From contig JAREIK010000801.1 of the NCBI GenBank assembly GCA_029783825.1, forward strand, positions 9,560,891-9,624,890: 64,000 bases of DNA, read 5' to 3'. Below the pieces are notes generated by a model. It saw only the letters and a list, made by a program, of their open reading frames with translations. It searched no databases and was not told the origin of the DNA. The position numbers were made by a program, and so were the translations under genes. Numbering within the stretch: position 1 is the stretch's first letter; each line of letters begins with the position of its first letter. Positions 34,581 to 46,621 of the stretch are shown in pieces. The stretch comes from Sapria himalayana. Lineage: Eukaryota; Streptophyta; Magnoliopsida; Malpighiales; Rafflesiaceae.

Positions 34581-35599
34581 GAATAACATATGTATGTGAT
34601 AACTTGTATCATGGTTGCATCTATGACACTTGTGAGGACATGTTTAATTAAAACTACAACTTTGATAATAAATATGGAACAACAAAATAATATAATTTCT
34701 ATTTTAAGATAAATCACTTTTTTAAAGCAAGTTAGTATTTTATTAGTTTCCTATTTATTAATTTTGTATTTTTTTAAACATATATTAAAACCTTTAATCC
34801 TTTCAAATAACTAAATAGGTGAAAGCATTCAACAAAAATGAATTCTATGGTCTTTATCACTGATAGTACCTCCCTTACTATCAGAGTAATTAACTTGTGG
34901 ACAAGCTGAGTCTAAACATCCATTGGGATAATTTTATAAATTATTAACATGGATCATTTCACTATCTTAGGATTCATTCAAGGATAATAAATCTAGAATT
35001 AAGTGATTATAAACACTTAACTATAAATATTAGTATCCTTTCTATCTGACTCATTGATATTATTTATTAGACTGATGCTAAGCCATCAATATAATCTTAT
35101 TTGGTACAGACTATTATCTAGAAAATAAGATTAATTAATATAAATTAATTTGTTTGAATAAATAATGAATAATATATATCCTCTCATCTAAAAATAATAT
35201 GGATTCATAAATTCTTGAGAAAACCAATAAATTCAAAGTTAATAGTTTTTTAAAATGGAAATTAGAAGAGAAAACCAATATTTAAAATGGAATTCAAAGT
35301 TAATAGTTTTTTAGTTATCATAAATTCTTGAGGAATTTGAAGAAAACTAAAATTTAAGAATTTCAAGATAAATATACTCTTAACCATACATGTGTGAGAA
35401 AAGAAGAAACCTTGTTTTTATTTTTGTGTTTTTTATTCAGGAAGCACCATGAAGAATGTGCATGAAATGCACTAATTTTCATGTGATATAACAATTTTGT
35501 TATACTCGACAGAAACCTATTCCAACATAAAACTCTATACACACACTTAAAAACATTGATATTTGGGATACCACATATAAATTGTATGAAACATGTTTT
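34581..35599. other. AT-rich intergenic DNA
   Basis: No gene seen. Short local duplications occur, such as 'aattcaaagttaatagtttttta' near 35230-35310. Confidence 0.4.
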
Positions 35600-37015
35600 T
35601 GTTGGGGCTTTCAGATTCAGCGACATCGTGTATGAAAACTAAACTATTTTAAAATTTATCTTTTTTAATGAAGATTGAAAAAGATTTATCAGACTTATAC
35701 CTTAACAGTTCAAAGATTTGTTGTGGAGCAGGAGCTTCTCCCATATATCTTGATTTCCATTCAATGCATGGAAGTAGACACACACATAGTGATGGGATAC
35801 GTATGATATGTTTATTTTTATATATTTTCTAAAACATAATAATAAAAATAATAATATATAAACATATATCACTTTATTTTACAAAATTATTGTTATATGT
35901 TCCCTTATTATTTTTATTTAAATTATTTTAAAAATTCAATTTTAAGTTATGTATATATATATATATATAATCACTTAATTAATTTGATCGCAATCTATAT
36001 TAATTAACAAAATTAATTAATATAATTTAACCAAATAAATTATCTCAATTTTAAATATACACATATTCTTAATAAATTAATTAAATCTTAAATTATAATT
36101 ATTATATTTCTTATAGCAATAGATTAGGCTACAAAAGGGACTCTTAAACAGACAAGATCTCTGTCTCCCAATATGAAATTATAAGTGCACTCACTCACTT
36201 ATTCTTATTAAAATTTATTCCCTTTATTATCTAACAATTATAACTTTTCATGTTAAGATTACATATACCTATTAATTGAATTAAATTACTGACAATTCAA
36301 TTCAATTAATTTCTTATTTATTACTTTGAGACCTTTCATCTAACATATTCGACATGTCAGATCAAAATCAAACTTTAGGATTTAGTAATATCAAAATTTA
36401 TAAAAGGAATCCTCAAGGGGGTATCATCAATCAATTTTATAAAAAATTGATTTCTTTTATAAATAATATTCATCATATGATTGAAAAAGGTATTCAACTT
36501 ATGGAGCATATTGATTTAATTTTAAATTTCACCTTTTATGAATCAAAATAATTATTAATAAATATACTTTTTTATTAATTATATCAAGATTAAGAGTAAT
36601 AGTATTTGTAATATTGATGGTGTAAATTAATTTTACATGTTAGTATAAAACCATTGTACCACTTTGGTCTCATTCATTTATGTGTACTAGTACAAGAAGT
36701 TAGAATTTTATCATTCCTCATAGTTAAGATATAACTAATGAAATTTTATCCTATAATCTTTGCAACATGATGTGCAACTCTATCTAGATTGTGAACAATA
36801 AACCTATATTCTGCAAGAACTAGTAATTTAATCATTTCTACATAAACCAAACTTTGCATACCAAATCATCCACTATATAAAATAAAAGACATGTATTTTT
36901 ATATTTTTAAACACAATCTCAACTCATTGCAATTTAAAAGGAAATACAAAAAACCAAATGACAATAAGAGCAAAAAGCAATAAAGAATGACTTTCAATAT
37001 AAAATAGTTCCAATA
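35600..37015 (-). repeat. 3' LTR of the minus-strand copia element
   Basis: The plus-strand text starts 'tgttggggctttcag' (inverse of a ...CCAACA end) and stops at '...gttccaata' before the polypurine-like tract. It is about 1416 bp, aligns over its length with 42645-44068, and contains a TA-repeat near 35950-35970. Confidence 0.82.
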
Positions 37016-39120
37016 ATCTCTCACTTAGACTTAAATTTATGATGTCATATGCCATACTCTCATCCCTTCCACATGTTTTTCATAAATATTTGCTAGTAAG
37101 CTTTTCATAAAAGGATCTACTAGGTTTTCCGTTGATATTACCTTGGTTAGCATTATATCTCCTCTTTTCACAATCTCTCTTATCAGATGATATTTGAGCT
37201 TAATGTGTTTTGTATTTTTATAAATTATAGGTTCTTTCAAGTTAGCAAATACTCCAAAATTATCACAATAAATTATAATAGGTAATTGCATATAAGGAAT
37301 GACCTCTAAATCCCTCAAAAAGTTTTTAGACCAAACAACCTCCTTGAAAACTTCTCGCATTGTCATACATTCAGCCTCCATGGTCGAATCAACATTATAT
37401 GATTGTTTTCTACTTTTCTAACTTATGGTTCCATTACCTTAGGTAAACACATAACATGAGGTAGATTTTATTAAATCTTCATCCAATTAGAAATTCAAGT
37501 ATGTATACCAAATAGGTATAAGATTGTCTGCTTGGTAAACCATCATATAATTCATAGTCCTTTTCAGATACTTGATTACATATTCTACTTCTATTGAATA
37601 TTTTTGTAATATGTTAGATTGATATCTATTGATCATGCCTAAAGCAAAGTAGATATAAAGTCTAGTACAAAATATTATATACATCAGGCTTAATACTATA
37701 GATGCATAAAAAACTACCTTTATTTTCTCGATCTTATTTGGTATTTTGGCACACTGATCTTTTGATAGAGGACTCCATGTTGGATGGGAAGAAAATCTTT
37801 CTTGGAATCTTGCATGTAAAAATGAGTGAATATTTGATTGATATAAATAGATTGAGATAAGCCCAATATTTTGTACTAACTATTTCATAAATGCTTAATC
37901 CCAAGAATATGAGCATTTTCTTCTAAGTCTATCATATCAAATTGATGAGACAACTAGACATTAACCAAAGACAATAAACTCATATCATTATTAATAAGTA
38001 ATATGTTATCAATACATAATACTATGAATACCACAATGCTACCACTTCACTCCATATATACAAAATACTCATCCTAACATTGATCAAAGTTATAAAATTT
38101 AATGACTTGATCAAAATGAGTATTCTAAGATCTAAATACTTGGTTTATTAAATAAATAGAATTTTTAAATTTACACAACGTGTGTTCTTGGAAACTTCAT
38201 ATGAAACCATAATGCTATATCATATAAATATATTTTTTAAGATGCTCATTCAAAAATGTAGTTTATATATCTATCTGCCAAATCTCATAGTGATAATGAG
38301 TTGCAATAGATAGGAGAATCCAAATTGACTGGCAAAAAATGTTTCCTCATAATTTGAAATTGTTCTTTCTAAGTATAATATTTTACAACAAGCCTAACTT
38401 TATAAGTCTCAACATTATCATATATTTCTCTATCTTACTTATAGATCCACTTGTACATTATGGTGTTTATTCCTTCTAGTGATTCCATAAGATCTCACAC
38501 CTTATTTGGAGTGTATGGATTACATATTTGATTTCATAACCTTTTGGAAATGTTCTTCATCTTTATCTCTAAGTACTTTGTCATAGTTTCTATGATCAAT
38601 AATTATCTCATCATGGATTATGTCATAAGACTCTCTCAAGAGTATATGCAATATAGGTTGATGAATAATCCTCCTACTATAACAATACACTTCTCTTAGT
38701 TGTATACTTTTGGTGACATATTACATATATACTAATCCTTGTGAATCACTATGATCGTCACTCTTTGGTTATGCAAGGAACATATCAATGGTAGGCTCAT
38801 AAGGTCTAGTATCAACATCGTTTTTAATGGTGCTTCCATTATAATGAGGCTATGAAATATCTGGAATGTTATTTTATGTTGTTTCTTCTTGCATTTTCAG
38901 TTTGATAGAATTTGAACTAGTTTATATCTTTTTAATTCTTCTAGAATAATCTTACATTAAAGCTTGTGGTTTATTATAGTCTTCTTCTAGGATCTAGGTA
39001 ACTGTGTTTATAATGAACTTAATCATTTGGATAATAAAACAAATCTCCTTTAGATTATCTAGGATATCCATGAAGAAACAAACTTATATTATTAGTTTCA
39101 CTTATCTATTTTTATAATTT

Positions 39121-39268
39121 GCACATGTACTAGACAACCCCACAAATGAATGTGTTTATTACTCCAACTAAATTGTAGACTAGACCTAAGCCTACTCTAA
39201 AATACATTCATTTGTGGGGTTGTCTGGCACATGTGCTAGGTCCAGTCCACAATTCAGTTAGAGTAATA
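39121..39268. repeat. Interleaved inverted duplication inside the copia integrase
   Basis: Two blocks, Y (39121-39154, containing 'gacaaccccacaaatgaatg') and X (39155-39187, containing 'aaattgtagactagacct'), are followed by inverted Y (about 39203-39235) and then inverted X (about 39236-39268). The pattern Y-X-Y'-X' is not a simple hairpin. The inverted copies differ at a few positions, so the event is old. Confidence 0.8.
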
Positions 39269-39860
39269 GGTACTGACTTAGATAGAATCGAGTTCTAAAT
39301 ATAAGCTAATATTTCTAACACATATCCCCAAACGGAATCAGGCATATCATAATAACTCATTATTAATCTTTCATGTCTATAAGAGTAATATTCTTTCTTT
39401 CTATTATATCATTTTATTACAGAATACTTGAAATATATACAGATAACTAAGATGTAATCAAATGATTTTAAAAGTAGTCTTTAAAATTTTCTAAGAGATT
39501 CATGCCACCACAATTAGATCATAGTATCATGAGATATTTATTAAGATGATTCTTTATTTGTAGTTTACACTCTTTGATTTTTTTTAAAGGCTTGGGACTT
39601 ATGATTTTTGAGTAATCATCAATAAATATGACAAAATACACAAAGTTACCCCTTGCTTGGAAAGTCATGGTTCCATATAGATCAAAATGAACTAGTCCAA
39701 ACTATTCTTTAGCTCTATTTTCCTTAGCCAAAAAATAGTATTTGATCATTTTTACTTCCAAACAAGATTCACATGTTGGAAGTATTTTTATTTTCAATAA
39801 ACCCAAAGGTCCATCTTCAACTAGTGTGGGTATTCATTTTAGATTTATATGATCTAGGCA

Positions 39861-40394
39861 TAGAGGTGTAAAATAGGTTGGGCTGGCTCTGCCCGGTACG
39901 AGGCATGGCCCGGTTCAGTCATACCTGAACCGGCACAACAAGCTACAGTGTCGTGCTTGGGCCCATGCCGGGCACACCTACTGCACAAGTCATGTCGTGC
40001 CGGGCTGAATTTTTCGGCCCATGTGTTGTGCCAAGCACGACATGCCTGGCACGTCAGCACGGCATGCGTGACCACGCACCAAGCATGGTCACAATTAGCC
40101 AATGCCAGAAGAGCGAGGCTCGTTGAGCCCCAAAAGGGCGAAGACGCATGGTGGCGTGGCGGCACACCATAGAAACCCTAATTTTTTTAAATTAGGGTTT
40201 TGGACCGACCCAAACCGGGCTGAACCTGGTAGATTTCGTGCCATGGGCCCGTGTCAGGCCTAACCTCCATAGTACCGTGTCGGGCTAGGCATGGCACGAT
40301 ACAGTAACCCTGCCGTACCTGACCCAGCACGGCAGCATGGTTGGGTGGCCTAAAACTGTGCCTACAGCCTGGCACGGCCCATTTGACACCTCTA
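39861..40394. mobile_element. Non-autonomous hAT element F ('GGGCC' family)
   Basis: It starts 'tagaggtgtaaaatagg' and ends 'cccatttgacacctcta'. The target duplication TCTAGGCA / TCTAAGCA (39853-39860 and 40395-40402) has one mismatch. It is 534 bp. Internal markers shared with element G are 'gtgaccacgcaccaagcatg' and 'tgagccccaaaagggcga', plus 'gaaaccctaattttt' in the middle. It is inserted in the copia element. Confidence 0.9.
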
Positions 40395-42628
40395 TCTAAG
40401 CATAAGTACCAAAGATAAATTATTTTCTCTTACATGGAAAAATATTAATATTATATAATTTAGGCTATTGTAGTGAGGGAAAAATAAAATTAATAATATA
40501 ATAATTATCTTTTAATACACTAGAACATATAAATTTTATATTTAGATAGATTATTATAGAATTATTGAATAAAAAATAGTATCATTCTTTAACCAAATTA
40601 GAAAAATAAAATCAAATTTCTTCTAATAGAAAGTATAATGAAATAATCTCTCAATCTGAAAACAATAATCTCCCACTACAATCACCAGACCAATATAGTA
40701 TCAACCATGTGATGATCAATATTACCACCACTTAGAATCACTTAATTGTTCATCTTAAAGAGAAACACCAAACATTGCTTCTTCTTGTATCCTAACTACT
40801 TATGACTAAGGAATAATATATGAAATATGAGCATATTTCTAAAATGTCTCTCCTTTTTTCTTTTAGTTTTGAAGAAGTCTTTTAGCCACAAATACTCTAG
40901 ATGGTTTCTTGATAATACTCTCAGCTAATACCAATTCTTAAAGTAATTATGTTAGTGTCCAAATCAAGTTTGTTCATGATATAGTTTAAGTAGAATTGTA
41001 TATAAAATTATGGAAATGACTAAAGAATAATATCAATCTGAGAATCCACATCAATCTTAGCTCCAAGGATCTGTAGTTCATTAAAAAGATTAATCATCTT
41101 CAGAACATGATCCCTCACTAGAGTATTTTTAATCATCGTAGTATTCATCAAATCCCTCATAGCTTTTTTTCTAGCAGAATGACTTTGATTCCCAAATATT
41201 TTTATGAGATTAGATATTATATTGTTGGTTGTGAGCATGGATTGATGTGGATGTTGGAGTATAATTGACATAGAAGCCATCTCATCAATTTTTACCCATT
41301 TCTCATAAGGCTCGTCTTCTTATTTGGTTACCCCTTCACAAGGTTTATTAGGGCAAAGATATGTGCATAAAAACTTATTGTCCTTGGTAGTTAGAATAAT
41401 ATTGAGGTTTTTTTTTTTCATGTATGTAATCGGGCCCATCAAGTTTGTTTTCTTTGAGAATAGTGGTGAATGGGTTGAAAGTCATTTTTATTCCTTTAAT
41501 ACCTACAAAATTATAATGAGTCAATTAGCTTTGAATTCAACTTTGAGTGTTGGTTCCCTCTACCAATTCTTGAGTGAATTTGTCATTAGTCTAATACACC
41601 ATGAATAACATGCCTTGATGTGAGGATGTATATTATTCATCATTTTTTGAAATGGGCTGATTTCTATCAATCTTGTTATCTAGGTAATAGATCACACCAA
41701 ACAAGATAAAATAAATGATTATGATTTGATCTTATAAATAATAGATGATTATGATTCTTCAAATGAATTAAACAAGATAAAATAAATAAATTACTTCTAT
41801 ATTTGAAGAATTCATTTTAACAATCCATAGAATTATCTCATGGTGGTTTGTGCTATGTAGAACTACAAGTTGATCAGTCTGATAGGGGGAAGGCAAAGGC
41901 ACTGCTTGACTTCAACTACTTACAAACTAGTGATGGAAATTATGGAAATTATGGTATTCACACTTGATGAACACTCTCGCACACTTAGATATTTTTAAAG
42001 ATTAATGGTTTTCTTTACTTTAAATATTTATCATCCATATTCTTGTGATAACTATGTCATCACATACATGCATTCTATAATTATGTGATGAGTATGTAAT
42101 CACATAATTCTTAGGTTAAATAGCTTAGCTTTTTAGTTTTTAAGATTTATTAACCAAGGACTTCTTCTTTACTCAGTATGGCTCACCACTACAAGCTCCT
42201 CCATAACTAGGTTCACCACCATAAGTTTCTTCTTTACTCAGTTTGCCATTGCAAGTTCCTCCATATAAATGGTTGACCACCACAAGCTTCTCCATGGAAA
42301 TGACTCTTAAATATTATAGAATGCTTAGTTAATTGTAAAATTACAACCTTGTGTGATTAAACAATCACACATATCAAATGCAAATTTACTATCCAAAATT
42401 GATTTAACATTACCATTACTATAATCATATTAAAACACATCCAAATACATATTAAAATATATATTAAAATACATATTGAAATACATCAAAATACATATAA
42501 ACAAACTTTAAAATTAGGCAATAGGTATTAATTAATTGAGGTTGGAATGCCTATATTAATATTAAGGATGTTTATCTATACCTATGCATATATTTAAGCC
42601 CAATAGTTTCACACTTGATATCTCAAAC

Positions 42629-42644
42629 ATAGCTTTGATGACAT
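42629..42644 (-). other. Primer-binding site of the minus-strand copia element
   Basis: Read on the minus strand, 'tgtcatcaaagctatg' directly follows the LTR end. It matches TGGTATCAGAGC(tatg) at most positions, the site for initiator methionine tRNA. Confidence 0.65.
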
Positions 42645-44068
42645 TATTAGAGCTTTTGGATTTGGTGACATTGCTTATAGATAACTAAACCGATTTAAAA
42701 TTTATCTTTTTAAATGAAGATGGGAAGAGATTTATCAAATTCATACCTTAACCATTTGATAAATTGCTATGGAGTAGGGGCTTCTCCCATATATCCTAAT
42801 TCCCATTCAAATTGAGGAAGAAGACACACATAATGATGGGCTATGTGTGATATGGTTATTTACCATATTTTCTAAAAACATAATAAATAAAAATTAAAAT
42901 ATAAAAAATTTATGTCACATCATTTTACAAAATTTATGTGATGTTCCCATATTATTTTTATTTAAATTATATTAAAAATTCAATTTAAGTTATTATATAT
43001 ATATATATAATAACTTAAATTAATTTGATCCCAATTTATATTAATTAACTAAATTAATTAATATACTTAACCAAATTAATTATCTCAATTTTATATATAC
43101 ACATATTCTAAATAAAAAAACTAAATCTTCAATTATAATTATTATATTTTTTATGGTATAAAATCAGGCTATGAGAGGGATCTTGGCATAAAAAAGATAT
43201 TGGGTTCTAGATATGAATTATATGTATCATAATTCATATTAATTATAATTCATACTACTATTGAATTATAATTATTCTTCTTCATTAATTTTTATTCAAT
43301 TTATGCCATTTGTTATCCAACAATTAATTAACTCTCTCTGTTAAGATTACAGAAACATATTACTTAAAACAAATTATAGAAAATTCAATTCAATCAATTT
43401 CTTATGAATTAAATAAGATTTTTTACCTAACTTATTCGATATGCTAGATCAAAATTCACATATATGGTTGGATAATATCAAAATTTATAAGCATCTTATA
43501 GGGGGTATCATCAATCTATTTTACAGGACATGAATTTTATCAATAATCAATGTTACCATATAATTGAAAAAGTTATCCAACTCATAGAGCATATAAATTT
43601 AATTATAAATCTCCCCTTAATGAGTCAAATTTACTATTAACTATTGTATATTTTTATTAATTATATTAAGATTGAGAGTAATAATATTTGCAATAACAAT
43701 GATGTATATTTATTTTACATATTAGTATAAAATAATTAAATTAATTTGGTCACATTCAATGCATACAAGTGCACTTGTATAAGAAGTTAGAATTTTATCA
43801 TACTTCATAATCAATAGAAACTCTATCCCTATCAAGATTATGAATAAATAAAATTATATTCTAGAAGAACCAATGATTAGATCTTCTATAGCGAGTCAAA
43901 CTCTACACACCAAATAATCTACCATGTAGAATAAAAGATGTGTAGTTTTTTTTTATTTTAAGCACAAACTTATCTCATTACAATTTAAAAGAAAATCAAA
44001 ATAAATCCAAATAATAACAAGAGAAAAAAACAATAAACAATGACTTTCAGTATAAATTGGTTCCAACA
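42645..44068 (-). repeat. 5' LTR of the minus-strand copia element
   Basis: Its minus-strand start 'tgttggaaccaatttatact' matches the start of the 3' LTR ('tattggaactattttatatt'). It ends at 42645, adjoining the primer-binding site. It is about 1424 bp. The TA-repeat near 43000 is in the same relative place as in the other LTR. Confidence 0.82.
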
Positions 44069-44160
44069 AATTTTTAATGTGAAAAACACTTTTTCATAAT
44101 CAAACATATTGTTCCAATGTAAATATAAACACATGTTATGAGTAAACACATTGTAGTAGT

Positions 44161-45073
44161 TAGGGGTATTTGTGAGTTGGTTTGGTTCGGTTTGAACATA
44201 ATATTCAATCCAAACTTATGTCATCAGTTTGAAAAAATTACAATCCAATCCAAACCATTCAAAATACTCAAACCAATCAAACCTAATATTGTACTTTGGT
44301 TTGGTTTGTAGTTTGAACCGAAGTTTGAACTCAATTTATGTATTTAAAAGAAATAATTATGAATAAAACAGTCTAAATTTTTTTCATAAACATAAAATGA
44401 ACATTATACTATAAAATATTCAACAAACATGATAAGAATAATAGTTTAAAATACCTAATAAAAATAATTTAAAATAAAACATATAACAAAAAAAATAAGT
44501 TAGTCACATTATATATCACACAAATAAAAATTATCAAATCAAAAGATTTATGTATAATACCTTGTGCAATTTCTTTATATTTTTCAACATCCTCTAAAAT
44601 TTCTTACAAATTGATTATGTGATCTTTTTTCAACCAATTTTGTGGATAAATAAGTGTTTTTATTATTTTAGGAGATGATGAACTCATAAATACATCAAGT
44701 ATGCGCCCACTTATACTAAAAATAGATTTAGAAGTGATGGTTGAAATAAGAATTACTAATATATCTCTTGTCATTTTAGAGAGAATCGAATATTAGCAAG
44801 TAAGCTTCATACAATATTCTTTAGTGGTTGAATTAATAATCACTATATGAAAAAGGTGGGGTTAGGTATATTGAATAAAGTTTTGATATTTAATGATGAG
44901 TGATGTTCAGTTTAGGTTGGTTCAGTTTAATCAATTTTCAACCTTGAACCATGAACCAAACCGACATGTTGGTTTTTACAAAATTTTAAACCGATCCAAA
45001 CCTATGAACCTTAAAAATTGTAGTTTCAATTTGATTAGGTTCGGTTTATTTTTATAAGTTATGAACACCCCTA
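44161..45073 (-). mobile_element. Deleted hAT element with a transposase C-terminal remnant
   Basis: The ends 'taggggtatttgtgag' and '...ttatgaacaccccta' are inverse copies, with subterminal 'ggtttggttcggttt' repeats. The target duplication GTAGTAGT / GCAGTAGT (44153-44160 and 45074-45081) has one mismatch. It is 913 bp. On the minus strand, 44774 to about 44615 translates to a hAT dimerisation segment with TRDILVILISTITSKSIFS, GRILD and LIYPQNWLKKDH, the counterpart of the Ac-like ARDILAIPISTVASESAFS block. The rest of the transposase is deleted. It is a different family from the GGGCC and GAGC elements. Confidence 0.88.
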
Positions 45074-46621
45074 GCAGTAGTGGCGACATAATAAGTTGAA
45101 AGAAGTAAAGAGAGGGAGAAAGAATGGGGAGTGAGAAATGGCAAAGAGGGGGAGAGGAAGAGAGAGGGACATATTGATAGAAATAAATGGAAGAAGAGAT
45201 ATAGAGGAAGGTAGGGAGGCAAATATATATATATGAAAAGAGTAAGAAAAAACTAATTTTAGAAAAGTATATGTAACATAACACAAAAGGGATTTTGAAC
45301 TTCTGATTTTGTATACTTTATTCCCCTTCTAAGAATTATTTAATCCATCATTCTCATAAATAAAGTTATCCTTTATTTTATCTACTATGTGATAGATTAA
45401 CTAGCTTCATTCCATGCTCTTGTTTGGGAAAAACTACAAATTCATAATTTTTGTGTCAGCTAACATCACTTGTTTCGCAATACATTTAAATGAATAACTA
45501 TGATCGAGTTCCCTTTTTTTGCCAAAAAAAAAATCTTAATTTTTATTAGATTGATGAAAAAGCTCACTAGAATTTAGAACTAATAAGCCTCACTCACATT
45601 TCATGTCATACATATTTGAATTCTGTTGAAGTTTTTTGTATTTTTCACTATTTCATAAACAATCTTATTTTGAATAGAGAAAAAAATTGTTAAGGTACAT
45701 CATTACCATAATCTTTTCCATTGTCAAAAAATTGAATAGAGAAAAAAATTGTTAATTTTGGTAAATAAACTAAAAGATATAAATTATTTTAACTTCAAAA
45801 TTCTTTCTCGCATCAAAATCTTCTATGATATTATTTTAAAAAATTAATTGTATGAACTCTTAGCTCTAATTTTGAATACTTCTTATAGATATTGTTTTCC
45901 AATTTTTTTTCATACATATATGTTTTCCATATAGAACTTGAGTTAACATTCAATAATTAATGAATCATTCATATATATTAAAATATACAAGGTCAAATAT
46001 ATAGTTGGTTGTTTCAAATGAGCCATGTCCTACTTATATACACATCTATCAAAGTTTGTAGAACTTTAGGAGGTTTTATATAAATCTAGAGAATTCTAGA
46101 GTATTCTATTATATATATATATATATCAATTATTAATAGGTCTCTAAAAGAATATAGGATAATTTTTTTTGTTCCATACTTTTCCACTAATGTGGACATC
46201 TTTGGAATCTTTTTAACCTTCCACATTCTTCTAGCAAATGGACGTCTCTCCAAGACCCAAGTTTATAGAATCTTTCCATCTTTCTATATAAATCTTTAAA
46301 AAGTCATTTTTTTTCATTTGATCAAAAGAAAAGCTCTCCATGAGTGGTGGTTTGGCATTCTCTTTCACCAAAGTCATAGAAGTCCTCGTTAAACCTCCTT
46401 CTAGAAATTGTTTGATACATTCTTGGAACTACCATAAAGTCAATGCTAGCTTTTAACTTGCTTCACTTTCTAGTAGTTTACTCAATTTCACTAAGCAGTC
46501 CTTATAGTACTAGAAGTTATTCTTTCTCAAGACTCAATTTACCTTGATGTAGTCCACCTCTTTGTCATAGGATGTCACTACTGTTGTGGGTATCATCTTA
46601 GAAATTTCTCAGCTTGGATCC
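45074..46621. other. Intergenic DNA with a purine-rich stretch
   Basis: About 45098-45225 is almost entirely G and A on the plus strand ('gagagggagaaag', 'gagggggagaggaagag'). The remainder is AT-rich. No gene could be supported. Confidence 0.45.

Larger units (their letters stand above)
37037..41290 (-). pseudogene. Copia gag-pol relic (gag, integrase, RT, RNase H)
   Basis: On the minus strand the gag segment VRDHVLKMINLFNELQILGAKID lies near 41110-41040, inside a frame starting at 41280. The integrase segment near 39710-39600 reads LVHFDLYGTMTFQARG then YFVIFIDDYSK. A HLWGCLVHV block lies near 39155-39125. RT remnants run from about 38330 to 37960, where the YVDD motif appears as CIDN near 38010. 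RNase H is the best-kept part (37381-37037), with MEAE, YCDN and LKYHLIRE. Nearly all domains have stops, and the catalytic YVDD is lost. Element F interrupts it between integrase and gag. Confidence 0.8.
35600..44068 (-). mobile_element. Ty1/copia LTR retrotransposon with both LTRs, decayed
   Basis: Two homologous LTRs (35600-37015 and 42645-44068) bracket an internal region read on the minus strand. That region holds a primer-binding site, a leader, gag, integrase, RT and RNase H, and ends with the polypurine-like tract 'agtctaagtgagagat' (37031-37016). The total is about 8.5 kb. The 5-bp flanks (gtttt and aattt) do not match clearly, so either the end calls are off by a base or two or the flanks have drifted. 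A hAT element (39861-40394) interrupts it. The LTRs differ at many positions, indicating an old insertion. It is the same family as the copia relic at 24331-27313. Confidence 0.85.
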
